A stretch of 64,000 bases of DNA from Gemmatimonadaceae bacterium (GTDB taxonomy: Bacteria; Gemmatimonadota; Gemmatimonadetes; Gemmatimonadales; Gemmatimonadaceae). The first letter of the stretch is position 1. Each line of letters opens with the position of its first letter. The translations under genes and the position numbers were made by a program. The stretch lies in contig JABAQJ010000004.1 in NCBI GenBank assembly GCA_019186945.1, positions 248,001 to 312,000 of the forward strand. The letters run 5' to 3'. Below the pieces are notes generated by a model. That model saw only the letters and a program-made list of their open reading frames with translations, made no database searches and was not told where the DNA came from. Of the stretch, positions 1 to 9,154 are shown piece after piece.

Positions 1-36
1 TCGCCAACGCGGGGAACCGGTTCTCCTGGAGCGGCA

Positions 37-219
37 ATGTCGATCCAGGCTCCGCCGGGCACAGATCCTGACCTGTGGAGCGTGCTGTCGGGCGATGAGC
101 GGGCGTACTTCGCAAGGCTCGGCGCAATGGGTCCGTTGACGTATGGCCGTATACTGAGCGGTCAGGTCCAACCGCAGCAGGCCGTCTCCCGCGGGGCCCG
201 CCTGGATGTGAAGGCCTGA
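37..219 (+). CDS. small hypothetical protein ahead of fliE
   Basis: I do not recognise this 60-residue protein. It is acidic at the N-terminus (Asp/Glu around residues 9-22), has a central LGAMGPLTYG segment and a basic tail, with no signal peptide or membrane segment. The ATG at 37 has a GGAG about 5 bases upstream, which supports this start. The frame stays open to the left window edge, however, so it could be the end of a longer protein. It ends one base before the GTG of fliE, so it is probably translated with the flagellar operon. flgB and flgC would be expected just to the left but are not visible. Confidence 0.55.
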   Translation: MSIQAPPGTDPDLWSVLSGDERAYFARLGAMGPLTYGRILSGQVQPQQAVSRGARLDVKA

Positions 220-220
220 C

Positions 221-631
221 GTGGCGGCCGACCAATTCGCTGCTGCCGCGATCCGCGGCACCAGCGGCGGCGGCGCGATTGCCGATCGCATGCAGCAGTT
301 GCGCGATGCCATGGAGCATGCTCGTGCCGGCGACCGTACGGGTGCGCTCCAGGGTGCCGGCGGCACCGATGCGCCCAGGGGCTACACCATCGACATTGGC
401 GCCGGCGACGGGCCGTCCTTCGCCGACACGCTCAAGCGATTCGTCAACCAGGTCTCCGATTCGCAGGATGCCGCCGCCGAAATGGTGCAGCGGTTCGTCG
501 ACGGAGAACCGGTCGAACTGCATCAGGTGATGGCCAAGGCCGAAGAAGCAGGCATCTCGCTCGAACTCCTGATCGAGATGCGGAACAAGCTCACGGAAGC
601 TTATCGCGCCGTGATGTCCATGCAGAGTTGA
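221..631 (+). CDS. fliE: flagellar hook-basal body protein FliE
   Basis: FliE joins the MS ring (FliF) to the proximal rod and is an early substrate of the flagellar export apparatus. The C-terminal half (about residues 65-136) carries the family signature: SFADTLKRFV, then a helix with QDAAAEMVQRFVDGE, the HQVMAKAEEAG stretch and the end LIEMRNKLTEAYRAVM. At 136 residues it is slightly longer than the usual ~105, because of a Gly/Ala-rich N-terminal extension. The start is GTG at 221, directly after the preceding stop. fliF follows after 16 bases, the standard order. Confidence 0.93.
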   Translation: MAADQFAAAAIRGTSGGGAIADRMQQLRDAMEHARAGDRTGALQGAGGTDAPRGYTIDIGAGDGPSFADTLKRFVNQVSDSQDAAAEMVQRFVDGEPVELHQVMAKAEEAGISLELLIEMRNKLTEAYRAVMSMQS

Positions 632-647
632 GCATTCCTGACCACGA

Positions 648-2183
648 ATGGCTGACGGACTCCAAGGTGTGATCGCACAGCTCGGCGGATGGCGTCGGGT
701 CGCAACGTTGGGCGTCGGTATCGGCGCGATCGCGTTGATCATCGGCGTATCCAGGTGGGCGACGGCGCCAACCTGGGTGCCGATCGTCTCCGGCGCGCCG
801 CTCGAGTCCATCGGCGAGATAACCGACCGACTCGATCAGGCCACGATTCCCTACCGGCTGGATCGCGGCGGCGCCGACATCACGGTGGCGGCGACGGATC
901 TGCCGCGCGCCAGGGTTGCGCTGGCGAAGGGCGGCATCCCCTCCGCCGGCCGCCCGGGTCTCGAGATCTTCGACAATCAGTCGCTGGGGATGACGGACTT
1001 CACTCAGCGCGTCAACTACCGGCGGGCGCTCGAGGGTGAGCTCGAGCGCACGATCGGGAAGATGCGCGGCATCCAGTCCGCCCAGGTGCACCTGGCGATG
1101 CACGAAACGTCGAGCTTCCGCGCCGCCACTACTCCGGCGGAAGCGTCCGTGGTGTTGAAGCTGCGTAGCGGCGAGGATCCGCCAGCCGACGTCGTGCAGG
1201 GGATCGCGCACCTGATCGCCAGCAGCGTCGACGGACTGGAGAGCGAGCACGTGACCGTCGTGGATGACGCTGGCCGCCTGCTTTCGATTCCGAACGAAGC
1301 GGGATCGCTGCTCGGTCTGACGAGCCGCCAACTCGCCAACCAGCGCGAGATCGAGGATCGCCTCAAGGAGAAAGCCGAGGAGATCGTGACCCAGATGGTC
1401 GGGCGCGGCAATGCCCGGGTGCAGGTCTCGGCCTCCGTGAACTTCGACCGGGTAGAACGCACGACACAGACCATGGACCCGGAGAAACAGGTAGCGCAGA
1501 CCGAGCAGAAGTCGGAAATCATTCCTGGCGCGCAGGGGGGCGCCGCATCGTCGAGCGCCGCGACGACCTACGAGAACTCGCGCAGCACCGAAACGTACTC
1601 GGGCGCGTTAGGTTCCGTTCGCCGCCTGACCGTGGCCGTGCTGGTCAACGACAGGATGAGTGGGACCGGAGACTCGGCGACGTTCACACCGCGCAGCGCC
1701 GACGAACTCGCCCGCATCGATACCCTGGTGCGCAATGCTGTCGGCTTCGACCCCGCGCGTGGCGACCAGCTGTCCGTGGTCAGCGTGCCATTCACGATGC
1801 CGCCGCTGCCGGCACCGGTGCCCGAACCGGCACCGACGCTGGTCGAGCGTGTTCGCGAGAACGAGTCGCTGTACCTGAACGGCGCGGCCCTGTTGTTCGC
1901 CTTCATCATCGGTTTCCTGGCGCTGCGGTCCGTCAGGCAGACGCGCTCGCACGCACGCAGCACGGCGGTGGTGCCGGCGTCGCCGTCGGTCCCGGCACCG
2001 GCGCTGCCCGGCCATGCACCGGCAACGCCGATGATCGAGGAGGCGGCGTTGGCGCCACGCATGGTCCCGGAACTGGCGGCCATGCAGGCGAACGCCGATA
2101 CGCGGAATCGCGTCACCGCTACGGTCGACCAGCAGCCAGAGGTCGCAGCCAAGCTGGTGCGCGCCTGGATGAAGGAGACGTAG
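648..2183 (+). CDS. fliF: flagellar MS-ring protein FliF
   Basis: FliF forms the MS ring in the inner membrane, the platform for export gate, C-ring and rod. The 511-residue protein has an N-terminal membrane helix (about residues 18-37), a periplasmic ring-building region with the DRLDQATIPYRLD and FTQRVNYRRALEGELERTI motifs typical of the YscJ/FliF fold, and a second membrane helix near residues 408-427. The cytoplasmic tail ends AAKLVRAWMKET, the conserved FliG-binding end. fliG starts two bases after the stop, as expected for proteins that assemble together. Length is close to the usual 520-560. Confidence 0.97.
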   Translation: MADGLQGVIAQLGGWRRVATLGVGIGAIALIIGVSRWATAPTWVPIVSGAPLESIGEITDRLDQATIPYRLDRGGADITVAATDLPRARVALAKGGIPSAGRPGLEIFDNQSLGMTDFTQRVNYRRALEGELERTIGKMRGIQSAQVHLAMHETSSFRAATTPAEASVVLKLRSGEDPPADVVQGIAHLIASSVDGLESEHVTVVDDAGRLLSIPNEAGSLLGLTSRQLANQREIEDRLKEKAEEIVTQMVGRGNARVQVSASVNFDRVERTTQTMDPEKQVAQTEQKSEIIPGAQGGAASSSAATTYENSRSTETYSGALGSVRRLTVAVLVNDRMSGTGDSATFTPRSADELARIDTLVRNAVGFDPARGDQLSVVSVPFTMPPLPAPVPEPAPTLVERVRENESLYLNGAALLFAFIIGFLALRSVRQTRSHARSTAVVPASPSVPAPALPGHAPATPMIEEAALAPRMVPELAAMQANADTRNRVTATVDQQPEVAAKLVRAWMKET

Positions 2184-2184
2184 C

Positions 2185-3240
2185 GTGGGCACGACGGCCT
2201 TGGCCACCAGACCACAAGCCACTGTCGAGGCCGGCGCGCTGGATACCCTGTCCGGGCGCCAGAAGGTCGCGGTATTGTGCCTCGCACTAGGCAGCGATGC
2301 CGCGGCGCAAATCACGCAGCGCCTTGCCTCCGATGAAGTAGACGCGATCTCGTTCGAGATCGCCCGCATGGAGAGCATCAGCCCGACGGTGGTGGACCTG
2401 GTGCTCGAAGAATGGCTCACCCGCATCACCGTCGCCGATTCGCTCGCATCGGGAGGTCTGGACGCAGCGCGCGAAATTCTGGAAAAGGCCTTCGGGTCTC
2501 GCAAGGCGCAGCAGGTTCTGGAACGCATCCAGGGACAGTTGCACAACACCGTCGGCCTGCACCGACTGCGCAACGCTGATCCCCAGCAACTCGGCAGCAT
2601 GCTGCGCGGAGAGCATCCGCAGACCATTGCGCTCATCCTTGCGCACCTGGACCCGCAGCACACAGCCGCCATCCTCAAGGAACTCGACAGCGAAGCCGGC
2701 TCCGAAGTCGTGTACCGCATGGCGAAGATGGAAAAGGTGCAACCGGAGATGCTGCTCCTGGTCGAGCGGTCGCTGAGTGCGGACACCGACCTGACGATGT
2801 CGCAAGGGATGAATACGGCGGGCGGCCCGGCGACCGTTGCCTCGGTCCTGAACTATGTGAACTCCTCGCTCGAAAAGGTGCTGCTGGACAACGTTGCAGC
2901 GAAGGACGAGGCGCTCTGCGAGCAGATCAAGAACCTGATGTTCGTCTTCGAAGATATCGGCACACTGGACAATCGTGCCCTCCAGCGCCTGCTGCGCGAC
3001 GTCGACTCGAAGGAACTGGCGATGGCCCTGAAGGCGGCAAGCATCGATCTGAAGAGCAAGATCACGGCGGCCATGTCTCAGCGCGCGGTACAGGCGTTGA
3101 ACGACGAGATGGAGATGATGGGTCCCGTCAGGATGCGCGACGTCGAGGCCGCGCAGACCAACATCGTCGCCATGGTTCGCAAGCTGGAGGAGTCGGGCGA
3201 GATCGTCCTTGGCGGTGGAGACGATGACCTGGTCCTCTAG
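2185..3240 (+). CDS. fliG: flagellar motor switch protein FliG
   Basis: FliG is the C-ring subunit that contacts the stator and sets torque and direction. The 351 residues follow the family layout: N-terminal FliF-binding domain (about 15-110), middle domain with the EHPQ motif at residues 143-146, and C-terminal torque domain with FEDIGTLDNRALQRLLRD near residues 250-270. GTG at 2185 is used one base after the fliF stop. The gene overlaps the start of fliH by 17 bases. Nothing is missing. Confidence 0.97.
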   Translation: MGTTALATRPQATVEAGALDTLSGRQKVAVLCLALGSDAAAQITQRLASDEVDAISFEIARMESISPTVVDLVLEEWLTRITVADSLASGGLDAAREILEKAFGSRKAQQVLERIQGQLHNTVGLHRLRNADPQQLGSMLRGEHPQTIALILAHLDPQHTAAILKELDSEAGSEVVYRMAKMEKVQPEMLLLVERSLSADTDLTMSQGMNTAGGPATVASVLNYVNSSLEKVLLDNVAAKDEALCEQIKNLMFVFEDIGTLDNRALQRLLRDVDSKELAMALKAASIDLKSKITAAMSQRAVQALNDEMEMMGPVRMRDVEAAQTNIVAMVRKLEESGEIVLGGGDDDLVL

Positions 3241-3868
3241 TTCCAGCGGCGGTGCGGCGAATACCGAGCCGGCGCACGCGCCGATAGCCTGGACGCCGGA
3301 CGATCTTGGCGCGCACCATGCCCACGACGTGCCGGATACCAGCGTGCCTGACGAACCGCTGATCGCCGCTAACGTGCTCGAGCAAGCGCGGCATGCCGCG
3401 TTCGACGAAGGCTTTCGTGCCGGCGAAGACTCGGAACGCACTCGCCTGTTTCACGCCGCGCGCGCCCTCCAGGACGGTCTGTCCTCAGTCCACAGCGGCG
3501 TAGAACGCTGGATCGCGAATGCCGAGGAGAACATCGCCGCATTGGCCGTTGCCATCGCGCGCCACATCCTGTCCCGGGAGGTCACCGTCGACCGCGCGGC
3601 AACGGTCGACGTCGTTCGTCAGGCAATCGCCGAGTTCTCGATCGACCATCCCGTCACGGTGCGACTGCACCCCAACGACCATGCGGAGATCGTGCCGCTG
3701 CTCGTTGCCGGCGAAGGAGAGAGCGGGCGGCGAGACGCGGAATGGATCGCCGATGCGCGGATCGCTCCCGGCGGCTGCGTCGTGGAAGGTCGCGAACGGA
3801 TCATCGACGGGCGCGTGGATGCCGCACTCGAACGCGTGTACCGCAGACTGACGTACACCGGTGCCTGA
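3224..3868 (+). CDS. fliH: flagellar assembly protein FliH
   Basis: FliH is the peripheral stator of the flagellar export ATPase and holds FliI near the gate. The 214-residue protein has a variable N-terminus, a charged helix (DEGFRAGEDSERTR) and a C-terminal domain with ALAVAIARHILSREVT and TVRLHPNDHAEI, both FliH/YscL-like. I prefer ATG 3224 over the in-frame TTG at 3209 because GGTGGAG lies just upstream of the ATG. Either start overlaps the end of fliG. Its stop overlaps the GTG of fliI, which fits equal co-expression of this partner pair. Confidence 0.9.
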   Translation: MTWSSSSSGGAANTEPAHAPIAWTPDDLGAHHAHDVPDTSVPDEPLIAANVLEQARHAAFDEGFRAGEDSERTRLFHAARALQDGLSSVHSGVERWIANAEENIAALAVAIARHILSREVTVDRAATVDVVRQAIAEFSIDHPVTVRLHPNDHAEIVPLLVAGEGESGRRDAEWIADARIAPGGCVVEGRERIIDGRVDAALERVYRRLTYTGA

Positions 3869-5189
3869 GACCCTCGTCCACCGGCTCGCCACGGTCCCGC
3901 GGATCGCCCGGCATGGCCGGGTCACGCGGGTCGTCGGTCTCGTCATCGAGGCGACCGGTCTCGACGTCGCGTTAGGCGAACTGTGCCGTATCTCGTCGTT
4001 CAGCGACGACCACTCGGTCCTCGCCGAGGTCGTGGGATTCCACGAGCGCGGCGTCCTGCTGATGCCCTTGGGCGAACTCGCCGGTCTGCATCCAGGCAGC
4101 TTCGTGCAACCGCTGGGGCGTTCGTTCGGCGTCGACGTCGGACCGGGAATGCTGGGACGTGTCCTCAGTGGCCTGGGTCACCCGATCGACGGACTGGGCA
4201 AGCTGGACACGAAGGAGCGCGTACCGTTGAGCGGAGAGCCACCGCACCCGCTCGAGCGCCGCCGCATCGGCGACATGCTGGAGACCAGCGTTCGTGCCAT
4301 CGATGGCACTCTGACGATCGGACGCGGCCAGCGCATGGGCATCTTCTCGGGGAGCGGCGTCGGCAAGAGCACACTGCTCGGCATGATCGCCCGCCGGGTC
4401 ACCGCCGACGTGAACGTGATCGCACTCCTCGGTGAACGGGGTCGCGAAGTCCGCGAGTTCATCGATCATTCGCTCGGGCCTGAGGGTTTGGCGCGCTCGG
4501 TGGTCATCGTGGCGACCGGCGATCAGGCCGCCCTCGTTCGAGCCCGCGGAGCGCTGGTGGCGACGAGCATCGCCGAGTACTTCCGGGACCAGGGAATGCA
4601 GGTGCTGCTGATGGTCGACAGCGTGACCCGCGTGGCGATGGCGTGGCGCGAGATCGGGCTCGCCGTTGGCGAACCGCCAACCACCAAGGGCTACCCACCG
4701 TCGGTATTCGCGGCGCTTCCTCGCCTGCTCGAACGAGCCGGCAACGGCGCCGTCGGCGGCATTACGGGGATCTACACGGTGCTGGTCGATGGCGACGACT
4801 TCAACGAACCCGTCGCCGACGCCGCGCGCTCGATTCTCGACGGCCACATCGTGCTCACGCGGCGGCTGGCGAGCGCCGGCCACTTCCCCGCCATCGACAT
4901 CCTCGAGAGCAAGAGCCGCGTGCGCGACCAGATCGTCCCACCAACACAACGTCAGGCGGCAAACCTGCTGATGCGACTCGAAGCGTCATATCGCGAGAAG
5001 GAAGATCTCATCATGGTCGGCGCGTACCAGAAGGGCAGCGACGCAATGGTCGACGCGTCGCTGCGCATGCGCGACCCGGTCCTGCAATTCCTGCAGCAGC
5101 GGCCGGAAGAAGCGTCGACGTTACACGCCACGCAGGCTGCGTTGATCGCGCTCGCGCAGCAGGCCGGCATCGCGGGACGGGTGAGCTGA
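3861..5189 (+). CDS. fliI: flagellum-specific ATP synthase FliI
   Basis: FliI is the export ATPase, homologous to F1-beta, that releases chaperones and unfolds substrates at the type III gate. The 442-residue protein has Walker A GSGVGKST at residues 164-171 (Lys169), Walker B ending at Asp253 in LLMVDSVTRVAMA, and the FliI/YscN signature PPSVFAALPRLLERAG. The length is typical. It starts at GTG 3861 inside the end of fliH and its TGA overlaps the ATG of fliJ. Confidence 0.97.
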   Translation: MPETLVHRLATVPRIARHGRVTRVVGLVIEATGLDVALGELCRISSFSDDHSVLAEVVGFHERGVLLMPLGELAGLHPGSFVQPLGRSFGVDVGPGMLGRVLSGLGHPIDGLGKLDTKERVPLSGEPPHPLERRRIGDMLETSVRAIDGTLTIGRGQRMGIFSGSGVGKSTLLGMIARRVTADVNVIALLGERGREVREFIDHSLGPEGLARSVVIVATGDQAALVRARGALVATSIAEYFRDQGMQVLLMVDSVTRVAMAWREIGLAVGEPPTTKGYPPSVFAALPRLLERAGNGAVGGITGIYTVLVDGDDFNEPVADAARSILDGHIVLTRRLASAGHFPAIDILESKSRVRDQIVPPTQRQAANLLMRLEASYREKEDLIMVGAYQKGSDAMVDASLRMRDPVLQFLQQRPEEASTLHATQAALIALAQQAGIAGRVS

Positions 5190-5653
5190 TGTTCAGGTTC
5201 CCACTGCAACGACTCCTCGATCTACGAGCGCAGCGCGAACAGGCGTTGGCTCGCGAGCTGGTCACGGCGCAGGAAGCGGCAGAAGCCGAGCACCAGCGCC
5301 ACGATGCATTAGCCAGCGCTCGCGATTCCGCGCATGCGCGCGTGTCGCAGGCCGCCGCCGAGGGCCCCACGGTGGGGCAGCTCGTCAGCCTGAACTATGC
5401 AGCCGCTCAGCTGAGCGAGCGCGCGGACGCGGCCCAGGAGGCCGCCGTCGCCGCAGACGCGCATGCGAGAGACCGCCGCGATGCGCTCTCGTCAGCGGCA
5501 ATGGACCGGCAGATCCTCGATCGGCTGCGCACAAGGCGCGAAGACGAGTATCGCGCAGACCAGGCACATGCCGAACGCGCGACCATGGACGCCGTCGCGC
5601 TCGCTCGCCACACGCACGGCGATGCGGCGAAACGCAAGGAGAACGAAGCATGA
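5189..5653 (+). CDS. fliJ: flagellar export protein FliJ
   Basis: FliJ is the central stalk of the FliI ring. The 154-residue product opens with FPLQRLLDLRAQREQ, the typical FliJ N-terminus, and is almost entirely charged and Ala-rich, predicting the two-helix coiled coil of the family. The same frame is open far upstream into fliI, so the start must be chosen: ATG 5189 overlaps the fliI stop (TGATG) and gives the normal FliJ length. Position directly after fliI supports the call. Confidence 0.9.
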   Translation: MFRFPLQRLLDLRAQREQALARELVTAQEAAEAEHQRHDALASARDSAHARVSQAAAEGPTVGQLVSLNYAAAQLSERADAAQEAAVAADAHARDRRDALSSAAMDRQILDRLRTRREDEYRADQAHAERATMDAVALARHTHGDAAKRKENEA

Positions 5654-6294
5654 TCCGGATGATCCTGTTCGTGGTCGTTGGCCTGCTCGCCGGCCTTGGT
5701 GCCGGAACCGGGTTCGCCGTCATCAAGGCGAAGTCGGCGTTCGCCAGCGACTCGGCACGCCGCGCCAAGGCTGTATCCGACAGCTTGGCGGAGCACACGG
5801 CGGCACCGCCAGCCTCAAATGCGGACGCCGCCGTCGAGCACGTGGACTCGGCTGACGAAAGCCACGAAGATCGATCGATGGCATCGACACCGCCAGCGGG
5901 CTCGCGGCCATCTCCCGCGACTGCAGCGCCCGAGCGAAAGACGGGAGCACCGCAAGAAGCATCCCGACATGCAGGTGCCGAGCCAGCGGCCGCGGCGGGA
6001 GGCCCTGCCAGTCCTGCGGCTTCGAGCGCTCCAGGAACCACCGCCCGCCCACCAGTCACAACCGCGGCCAGTGTGGGCGACGACGTCGCACAACCCAGGC
6101 GCATCTCCAGGATCTTCGCGGCCATGCCGGCGAGGGATGCCGCCAAGGTGCTTGCCCAGATGGACGATGCCGACGTCCGCCTCATTCTCGACGCGTTAGG
6201 CGAGAAGCAGGCGGCGGCGATACTGCAGAACTTCCCGGCAGACCGCGCCGCGGCGATATCGAAGTACGCCATTCGCGGAGCGCGCACACCGTGA
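5650..6294 (+). CDS. MotE-like flagellar membrane protein
   Basis: The 214-residue protein has one N-terminal membrane helix (about residues 5-25), a long Ala/Pro-rich low-complexity linker (about 55-140), and a C-terminal helical domain with FAAMPARDAAKVLAQMDDAD and ILQNFPADRAAAISK. This end resembles the MgtE N-domain/FliG-middle-like fold found in MotE, a stator or export-associated flagellar protein. The position between fliJ and fliK is where motE/flbB-type genes often sit. Overlaps with both neighbours (ATGA and GTGA) suggest strict co-translation. The family call rests on the C-terminus only; the exact role is inferred. Confidence 0.7.
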   Translation: MIRMILFVVVGLLAGLGAGTGFAVIKAKSAFASDSARRAKAVSDSLAEHTAAPPASNADAAVEHVDSADESHEDRSMASTPPAGSRPSPATAAPERKTGAPQEASRHAGAEPAAAAGGPASPAASSAPGTTARPPVTTAASVGDDVAQPRRISRIFAAMPARDAAKVLAQMDDADVRLILDALGEKQAAAILQNFPADRAAAISKYAIRGARTP

Positions 6295-8420
6295 CACTCC
6301 CCATCGTCCCCACGTCTCCCACCCTCGTCACCGATGCCGGTCACGCGTCAGGCACACCAGACTCTGTGGGACGGACGTCCGGCGCGCCGTTCGCGGAAGT
6401 GCTTGGCTCGGCGCTCGGCGTTGGTGCTGGCGCGATGGCAAGCCCTGCACCGCCCTCGCTACTCGCCTTGCTCCTTGCCGGCTCCTCACGCATGACGCCT
6501 GCTGACGGCGCGCGCCCGATGAGAACCGGTGCATCGAAGTCATCGTCCGCGAACCCGGAGCGAGGGGATGGATTGCCGTCGGCGATACCAGCGGCGGGCG
6601 ATTTGGCGCCCCGGCACGCCGCCGACCTGTCCGACGAGACCGGAACCAGCGAAGCTGCCGTTGAATCTGGCGGCGATCATCCGCTATTGGCCTCCGTGGC
6701 GGCACTCCTCGCCACCTCCACCGGTGTGCACTCTTCGGCTGCCCGGACTGCGACCGCGGCCAACCCGTCGGCAGTCAATCGCGACGTCGGTGCGCTCGTG
6801 CCCGATATTCGCGCACGTCTGGAGAAACTGATCGACCGGATGCGGAACGAGTTCGGCTATACCGTCGAAGTCGTTGAGACGGTGCGATCCCAGGCGCGGC
6901 AGGATGCGCTCTTCGCGCAGGGTCGAACCACGCCCGGACCGGTCGTGACGTGGACGCGTTCGTCGCCACACCTCGAGGGCCGAGCTGCCGACGTGATGAT
7001 CGACGGCGGCTTCGAGAACGTCGCAGCTTTCCGGCGACTGGCAGAGCTCGCGCGCGAAGTCGGGTTGCGGACGCTGTGGCCGAGGGACCCTGGCCATGTC
7101 GAGATCGCCGCTGGGACCACTGCTGCGGTCCCAAGGATTCCTGAGGATGCGTTGACTCGGGCGGGAATCCGGCGGCTCGACGCGGCGTCTCGTCCAATCG
7201 CGCCATTGACGATCGGCGCCGAACCGAGCGGCTCAGTCAGGACGCAGCCAGTGCAGCCGAACATCGGACAGCAAGGCATGCGGGCAAGGCCGGAGCACCC
7301 GCTGCAGTCCGCCGCCGAGGCCCAGCCGAACGTCTCTGGCAGTTCGCAACCACTTGCGCCGGACATCGGACGGCAAGTCAGGAACTCGTCGGGGGAACAC
7401 CAGGCTTGGAATGCTCCTCGTGTGGCGCGAGTCGACACCAGCGGTAAGATCGCCACCGGGCCACAGGTCACCGCTGCAGGGCAAGTCTCGGCTGGACTGC
7501 AGGTCGCGTCAGTTGCGCAAGTCGCAGCCGTAGCACAGGTCGCGACTGTGGCGCGAGTGGCGCCGGTCTCCAGACGCGCTATCGGTGCGTCAGCGAGCTC
7601 GCACATCCGAGGCACGACGGAGGACGCCGCTTGGAACGCTGACGGACGACTGCAGTCGGCCACAGTCGCGAAGCGCGTCGGCCCGCCAGCGGCGGACCAG
7701 CAGTCTGTGGACGTGTCGCCCACGCCAGCATTTCCCGCAGGCGACAACGTCGAGCGGGTGTTGGAGGCCATCGACGCGCAGCTCGTACGAAGCGCGAATC
7801 GTCACGGCGCATCGCGCGACGAGGGCAGCGCGGAAGTCGATCCGGTCGCGGCTGCACGTGAGCAGCTCGACAACGCGGCCACAGGACTGACGCGATCGGC
7901 CGACCTGCCGTTCGCGTCGCGCAGTCCGGCGATCGTTGGAGCCGGCGATGCCGCTCCCGTGAGCCTCGGCGACCGCATCGCCAGGATATTCGACGCGCGC
8001 GACGCTGCGGCCGAACGTCCGCTATCGTCCGTCGTGTTGCGGCTCGATCACCCGCATGGTGGCGAGGATCGCATCCGTGTTGATCTGCGCGGACAAAGCG
8101 TGTCTGCATCGTTCGAGGTGCGCGATCCGATCGTTGCCGATCGACTCGCCGCACACGCACCAGAGCTGTCGCGCGCCCTGTCGCAGCACGGCCTCGACGC
8201 CGAGCATGTGACGATTCGCGCCATGCGCGCGGATGCGTCGGTGGCGGCTCTTTCCGGAGCCATCGCCGAACGCGATGCCGTACGCGGCTCGACGTCATCG
8301 AGCGCATCGAACGATTCGTCGTACACCGGTCGCGACGCCCGCGACCCGTCTCGTCCGCACGATCACCAGCATGGCGACGCGAAACAGCGCGGCCGCCGCG
8401 ATTCCCGAGGATCCCGCTGA
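6291..8420 (+). CDS. fliK: hook-length control protein FliK with an internal M15-type peptidase domain
   Basis: FliK is the secreted ruler that ends hook growth by switching FlhB specificity. The C-terminus (about residues 575-655) has the Flg_hook domain: VVLRLDHPHGGEDRIRVDL and DRLAAHAPELSRALSQHGL. The 709-residue protein also holds, at about residues 169-285, a domain absent from ordinary FliK. It has SPHLEGRAAD (His227, Asp234) followed by RDPGHVEIA (Asp266, His269), the zinc-ligand pattern of M15 D,L-endopeptidases such as the VanY/phage endolysin group. Between the domains is a Ser/Pro/Ala-rich linker with six imperfect six-residue repeats (residues 392-427). It starts at GTG 6291 inside the motE-like stop; flgD overlaps its own stop. 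The FliK call is firm; peptidase activity is inferred from motifs. Confidence 0.88.
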   Translation: MTLPIVPTSPTLVTDAGHASGTPDSVGRTSGAPFAEVLGSALGVGAGAMASPAPPSLLALLLAGSSRMTPADGARPMRTGASKSSSANPERGDGLPSAIPAAGDLAPRHAADLSDETGTSEAAVESGGDHPLLASVAALLATSTGVHSSAARTATAANPSAVNRDVGALVPDIRARLEKLIDRMRNEFGYTVEVVETVRSQARQDALFAQGRTTPGPVVTWTRSSPHLEGRAADVMIDGGFENVAAFRRLAELAREVGLRTLWPRDPGHVEIAAGTTAAVPRIPEDALTRAGIRRLDAASRPIAPLTIGAEPSGSVRTQPVQPNIGQQGMRARPEHPLQSAAEAQPNVSGSSQPLAPDIGRQVRNSSGEHQAWNAPRVARVDTSGKIATGPQVTAAGQVSAGLQVASVAQVAAVAQVATVARVAPVSRRAIGASASSHIRGTTEDAAWNADGRLQSATVAKRVGPPAADQQSVDVSPTPAFPAGDNVERVLEAIDAQLVRSANRHGASRDEGSAEVDPVAAAREQLDNAATGLTRSADLPFASRSPAIVGAGDAAPVSLGDRIARIFDARDAAAERPLSSVVLRLDHPHGGEDRIRVDLRGQSVSASFEVRDPIVADRLAAHAPELSRALSQHGLDAEHVTIRAMRADASVAALSGAIAERDAVRGSTSSSASNDSSYTGRDARDPSRPHDHQHGDAKQRGRRDSRGSR
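7464..7571 (+). repeat. six imperfect 18-bp tandem repeats inside fliK
   Basis: Six in-frame units encode QVTAAG, QVSAGL, QVASVA, QVAAVA, QVATVA and RVAPVS. The DNA units differ by several bases each, so the repeat is old or selected at protein level. It sits in the linker between the peptidase-like domain and the C-terminal FliK domain, the region that sets ruler length in other FliK proteins. Change in copy number would change linker length by six residues. Confidence 0.75.
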
Positions 8421-9124
8421 TGCCAAACTCCATTCCTTCGATCGCCACGTCAACCGCTGCGACAGGGCAGTCACCGACGGCACAGCGCGACGGTACTGCG
8501 GTTGGGCCTGGCGGGAGACTGGGGAAGAACGAGTTTCTGCGTTTGCTCACCACGCAGCTTCGCTACCAGGACCCGATGAATCCGATGGCCGGCGACAAGA
8601 TGGCGGCCGACCTGGCGCAGTTCTCCGGGCTGGAGCAACTCGTGAACATCAACGACGCACTGGCGTCGCAGCAGACACAGTTCAACACGATGCTGATGGC
8701 GATCAATAATTCCGTCGCTCTCAGCACCATAGGAAAGACCGTCGTCGCTGGCGGCGACCAGGTGACTATCACCGTGGACGACGCCGGGGTGAAGACCGGC
8801 AAGGTCGTGGCGGACATCGCGACGGCAGGTCAGGGCACGCTCAGGATTCTGGATGCGGCCGGCAAGGAGATCGCCAGCCGCTCGTTAGGTCAACTGGTCG
8901 CTGGCGACAAGATGGAGTTCGACGTCGGCTCGGCCACCAAGAACCTCCCGGAGGGGACGTATCGCTATCGCATTGACGTGATCGACGCCAAGGGCGTCGC
9001 CATCCCGCAAACGACGTACTCCGTCGGTGTCGTCGACGGCATCGCGTATTCCGCATCTGGGGCCGTGCTCACTGCCGGCGCCCTGCGGTTCGACATCGGC
9101 AAAGTCGTCAAGATCTACTCCTGA
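8420..9124 (+). CDS. flgD: flagellar hook-capping protein FlgD
   Basis: FlgD is the scaffold cap under which hook subunits polymerise. The 234-residue protein has the diagnostic N-terminus LGKNEFLRLLTTQLRYQDPM near residues 34-53, followed by ADLAQFSGLEQLVNIN, then the beta-rich FlgD tudor/Ig-like region with a central GDQVTITVDDAGV. ATG 8420 overlaps the fliK stop. It is followed after 30 bases by flgE, its assembly client. Confidence 0.96.
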   Translation: MPNSIPSIATSTAATGQSPTAQRDGTAVGPGGRLGKNEFLRLLTTQLRYQDPMNPMAGDKMAADLAQFSGLEQLVNINDALASQQTQFNTMLMAINNSVALSTIGKTVVAGGDQVTITVDDAGVKTGKVVADIATAGQGTLRILDAAGKEIASRSLGQLVAGDKMEFDVGSATKNLPEGTYRYRIDVIDAKGVAIPQTTYSVGVVDGIAYSASGAVLTAGALRFDIGKVVKIYS

Positions 9125-9154
9125 TCTCACTCCCACGAAAAGGATCTCGCACCC

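Noticed and set aside
2287-3441. Long minus-strand open frame opposite fliG/fliH
   Set aside because: Composition artefact of a high-GC coding region; it lies antisense to clear flagellar genes and has no family motif. Many similar frames across the window were left out for the same reason.
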